From positions 7,065,071 to 7,129,070 of the forward strand of contig NZ_RRCN01000001.1 of NCBI RefSeq assembly GCF_003863965.1: a stretch of 64,000 nucleotides of DNA, given 5' to 3'. The notes below the pieces were generated by a model. That model was not told the origin of the DNA. It worked only from the letters and a program-made list of their open reading frames with translations, and searched no databases. Position 1 is the first letter of the stretch. Every line of letters starts with the position of its first letter. The translations under genes were made by a program, and so were the position numbers. Source of the DNA: Paenibacillus oralis. GTDB taxonomy: Bacteria; Bacillota; Bacilli; Paenibacillales; Paenibacillaceae. Below are positions 62,974-64,000 of this stretch, one piece after another.

Positions 62974-63122
62974 CCTCATTTCTTTGTGGTTTTTAACTTG
63001 AATATAGCAAAATTTAACTTTCCAATATATGGTTGAATACGCCAAACTATTTAGTTATACTAGAGAGTAATTTATATATTTGTAATATTATGTAACAAAA
63101 GAATAGAAAGCGAGGTTTGTCC

Positions 63123-64000
63123 ATGGGGGGGTTTCCAGTATTAACCGCAGACTATCTATTCGACCGCAATTCGCCGCTGCAAATGCTCTTATCGGAGGAA
63201 ACACTGACTTCCGTATGCCATCAGTATGATTTTATGGTTGTGGCGTACGTTTATGAGGGAGAGGGTATCCACTATATTGCCCAGGATAAAATTCGGGTAG
63301 AACCGGGAGATTTGTTTGTCATTCCCCCCGGTGTAACTCATGTCTTCCAGCCGCTTGACTTTACAGGCTCACGGCCCCTTCGCATTCTGAATGTATTGCT
63401 CAAGCGTGAAGTTTTCGATATTCCCCCGGAATTAACCGGGTCCCTCTCCGAAGCAGACCTTGCCCGATTAGCGTTCTTCCGTAAGCAGACAAGCTGGTCC
63501 GGGTATAAGGATAAAGCTATGGAGCTTACCGATTTGTTCAACAACCTGCAAAAAACTTATTCCAACCAGACCTCCACCAGCCTGCCGGCGATGTATTCCT
63601 TATTGTGCCAGCTTTTTTCCAGCATTGACCCGCATATGCAGGTTCCGTTTCATGAGGAGCCTCAGATGGAAAATGACCCTTTTCACGATGTCATTCTGTT
63701 CATGCTTAACCATTTCAACCAGCGTATTTCGCTTCAGGAAATCAGCCGATATATCTCCATCAGCTCCCGTCATTTTCAACGCCTGTTCAAATACAAAACC
63801 GGGAAATCCTTCATCCAGATGCTTCAGGAAATCCGCATGAAGTACAGTTGCGTTTTCCTTGCCTTTACGGATATGCGCATCCAGAATATTGCCCTGGAGG
63901 TTGGAATCGGCGATATGAAGTATTTCTACCGTTTATTCCGCGAGTACAGCGGAATGACTCCGGCCAGCTACCGCCATTGGCAGCAATATCACTATCATTC
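63123..64000 (+). CDS. AraC-family regulator, 3' end outside window
   Basis: Open from ATG 63123 to the edge (292 codons). The N-terminal cupin sensor has VAYVYEGEGIHYI and EPGDLFVIPPGVTHVF. The C-terminal AraC helix-turn-helix pair has ISLQEISRYISISSRHFQRL, IRMKYSCVF and IQNIALEVGIGDMKYFYRLF, then SGMTPASYRHW, so only a few residues are missing. Divergent from the ACP gene and its most likely regulator. Confidence 0.9.
   Translation, partial: MGGFPVLTADYLFDRNSPLQMLLSEETLTSVCHQYDFMVVAYVYEGEGIHYIAQDKIRVEPGDLFVIPPGVTHVFQPLDFTGSRPLRILNVLLKREVFDIPPELTGSLSEADLARLAFFRKQTSWSGYKDKAMELTDLFNNLQKTYSNQTSTSLPAMYSLLCQLFSSIDPHMQVPFHEEPQMENDPFHDVILFMLNHFNQRISLQEISRYISISSRHFQRLFKYKTGKSFIQMLQEIRMKYSCVFLAFTDMRIQNIALEVGIGDMKYFYRLFREYSGMTPASYRHWQQYHYH

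Overview
The window looks like chromosomal DNA of a spore-forming Bacillota, most likely Paenibacillus or a close relative. Reasons: an uninterrupted sporulation sigma-K gene, Lpl-type sugar ABC permease remnants, PBSX-type tail genes, strong AGGAGG ribosome binding sites, mixed mid-GC composition with AT-rich islands, and several families of short intergenic repeats. No rRNA, tRNA or CRISPR array was seen.

Layout. (1) 1-9.35 kb: a contractile-tail locus read leftward (tape measure running off the edge, tail chaperone with a -1 frameshift site, tube, sheath, two tail-completion-like proteins, a Cys-rich micro-protein). Upstream lie an ArpU-type late regulator and a divergent repressor/ImmA switch. 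No capsid, portal or terminase gene lies between the regulator and the sheath, so this may be a phage-tail-like particle rather than a prophage. (2) 9.35-13.7 kb: oxalate decarboxylase-type bicupin, YceI-like protein, two-component system. (3) 13.8-19.5 kb: a decayed carbohydrate locus (broken helical-barrel protein, broken ABC permease) split by an IS1595-like element; a 99-bp relative of that element sits at 29.4 kb. (4) 19.6-25.9 kb: complete arginine deiminase operon arcA-arcB-arcD-arcC-arcR with argR upstream, more AT-rich than its flanks. (5) 26-32.2 kb: sugar utilisation (esterase, AraC regulator, GH27, winged-helix regulator, GH43) with two clear cis structures. (6) 32.2-41 kb: sigK, an ATP-grasp protein, a frameshifted lipoprotein, and an AT-rich putative defence operon (degraded lead gene, PD-(D/E)XK nuclease, unknown partner, ABC-type ATPase, HNH nuclease; the last two resemble Septu PtuA/PtuB). 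(7) 41-57 kb: mixed housekeeping, transport and signalling, including a 1039-residue hybrid kinase with two kinase modules convergent with a REC-BTAD response regulator. (8) 57-64 kb: a five-gene, translationally coupled biosynthetic cluster (acyl carrier protein, ATP-grasp ligase, MurG-like glycosyltransferase, radical SAM/SPASM enzyme, Gfo/Idh/MocA oxidoreductase) divergent from an AraC regulator that runs off the right edge.

The three systems most worth following are the headless tail locus with its control region, the 35.8-40.7 kb nuclease/ATPase operon, and the ACP/ATP-grasp/radical SAM cluster. All function calls come from reading the sequence; no database search was run.
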